A stretch of DNA of 64,000 bases, taken from NCBI GenBank assembly GCA_036339585.1, contig JAYZAS010000023.1:1-64000 (forward strand), read 5' to 3'. The DNA is from Pseudomonadota bacterium (lineage in GTDB: Bacteria > Pseudomonadota > Alphaproteobacteria > UBA8366). The notes under the pieces were generated by a model. It had not been told where the DNA came from. It did no database searches and saw nothing but the letters and a program-made list of their open reading frames with translations. Shown piece after piece: positions 63,684-64,000 of the stretch. The position numbers and the translations under genes are program-made. Position 1 is the stretch's first letter; every line of letters begins with the position of its first letter.

Positions 63684-63965
63684 CTAATCATCGCGACTAG
63701 TGACTTCAAGTAAATGATATCCAAATTGAGTTTTAACTGGGCCTTGGACCTCGTTAATTGGCGCAGTAAAAACAACCTTATCAAACTCCGGCACCATGGC
63801 TCCAGGCCCGAAGGAGCCTAATTCACCCCCGCTAGCGCCTGAAGGACATGAAGAATGCTCCTTTGCCACATCAGCAAATTCTTCTCCATTTTTTATTTTC
63901 TCCTTGAGTTCAATGCAAAGTTCTTCACTGTCCACCAAAATATGCCGTGCTTCAGCTTGTGCCAT
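63684..63965 (-). CDS. Parvulin-type peptidyl-prolyl isomerase (PpiC-like)
   Basis: 93 residues, a single rotamase domain with no signal peptide, so cytosolic like E. coli PpiC. Family marks: EARHILVDSEELCIELKEKI at the start, FADVAKEHSSCPSGASGGELGSFG and VFTAPINEVQGPVKTQFGYHLLEV. It catalyses cis-trans isomerisation of peptidyl-proline bonds. AAGGAGGTG is an almost perfect Shine-Dalgarno. Confidence 0.92.
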   Translation of the reverse strand: MAQAEARHILVDSEELCIELKEKIKNGEEFADVAKEHSSCPSGASGGELGSFGPGAMVPEFDKVVFTAPINEVQGPVKTQFGYHLLEVTSRDD

Positions 63966-64000
63966 TCGGCACCTCCTTAAAGGAAAAATTTAAAACATTT

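Noticed and set aside
1-64000. tRNA, rRNA, CRISPR, insertion sequence or prophage signals.
   Set aside because: No cloverleaf-type sequence, no regularly spaced repeats, no transposase, integrase or phage structural protein found on either strand.

Overview
The window looks like part of the chromosome of a Gram-negative, aerobic, AT-leaning alphaproteobacterium, probably free-living and possibly marine. LpxD, the AcpXL-like acyl carrier protein and the many CoA-, dioxygenase- and flavin-dependent catabolic genes point that way; the exact lineage is inference. I saw no rRNA, tRNA, CRISPR array or insertion sequence.

Layout. 1-6420: the 3' end of queG, a two-domain VOC protein, a lipid-A-type module (KAS II, acyl carrier protein, LpxD, all minus strand), a quinone oxidoreductase and a divergent SDR. 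6500-11870: two tandem MmgE/PrpD genes sharing an 86-bp identical block, a TauD-type dioxygenase and an MFS transporter. 12060-14450: a secreted Cys-rich protein, then a GC-richer scar holding a truncated hexapeptide transferase, an intact Fe-dependent alcohol dehydrogenase, the 3' tail of a lost gene and a frameshifted 5' stub of ppk1. 14690-18660: arsI-arsC, a possible small membrane protein, a D-2-hydroxyacid dehydrogenase, a GST and an aspartate dehydrogenase.

18750-36780 is a catabolic zone: MmgE/PrpD, two CaiB/BaiF CoA-transferases, an enolase-superfamily enzyme, a TcuA-like flavoprotein with a PrpF-like isomerase (tricarboxylate chemistry), two TPR plus 2OG-oxygenase modules (one fused, one split), a lone CoxL-type molybdenum hydroxylase subunit, a fourth MmgE/PrpD, and a cysteine-synthase-like enzyme coupled to a sulfotransferase. 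36780-50090: a DHA2 exporter, an ornithine/diaminopimelate-type decarboxylase, a minus-strand acyl-CoA operon (CoA-transferase, ADP-forming acyl-CoA synthetase, thioesterase) ending in an SDR pseudogene, a secreted metzincin, another TauD enzyme, an EthD-like protein, an SDR and a GMC oxidoreductase.

50261-53787 is the most unusual locus: four co-directional genes encoding a small FHA protein, a MotA/TolQ/ExbB-type channel, a membrane-anchored coiled-coil vWA protein with an acidic residue in its single TM helix (MotB/ExbD-like), and an FHA-TM-repeat-Sel1 protein. I read it as a candidate proton-driven stator whose output domain is vWA and whose cytoplasmic control is FHA. 53860-64000: two overlapping zinc alcohol dehydrogenases divergent from an enolase-superfamily gene, a secreted hydrolase, a secreted protein with DM9-like repeats, another hydrolase, a GDYXXLXY/DUF2157 pair and a parvulin.
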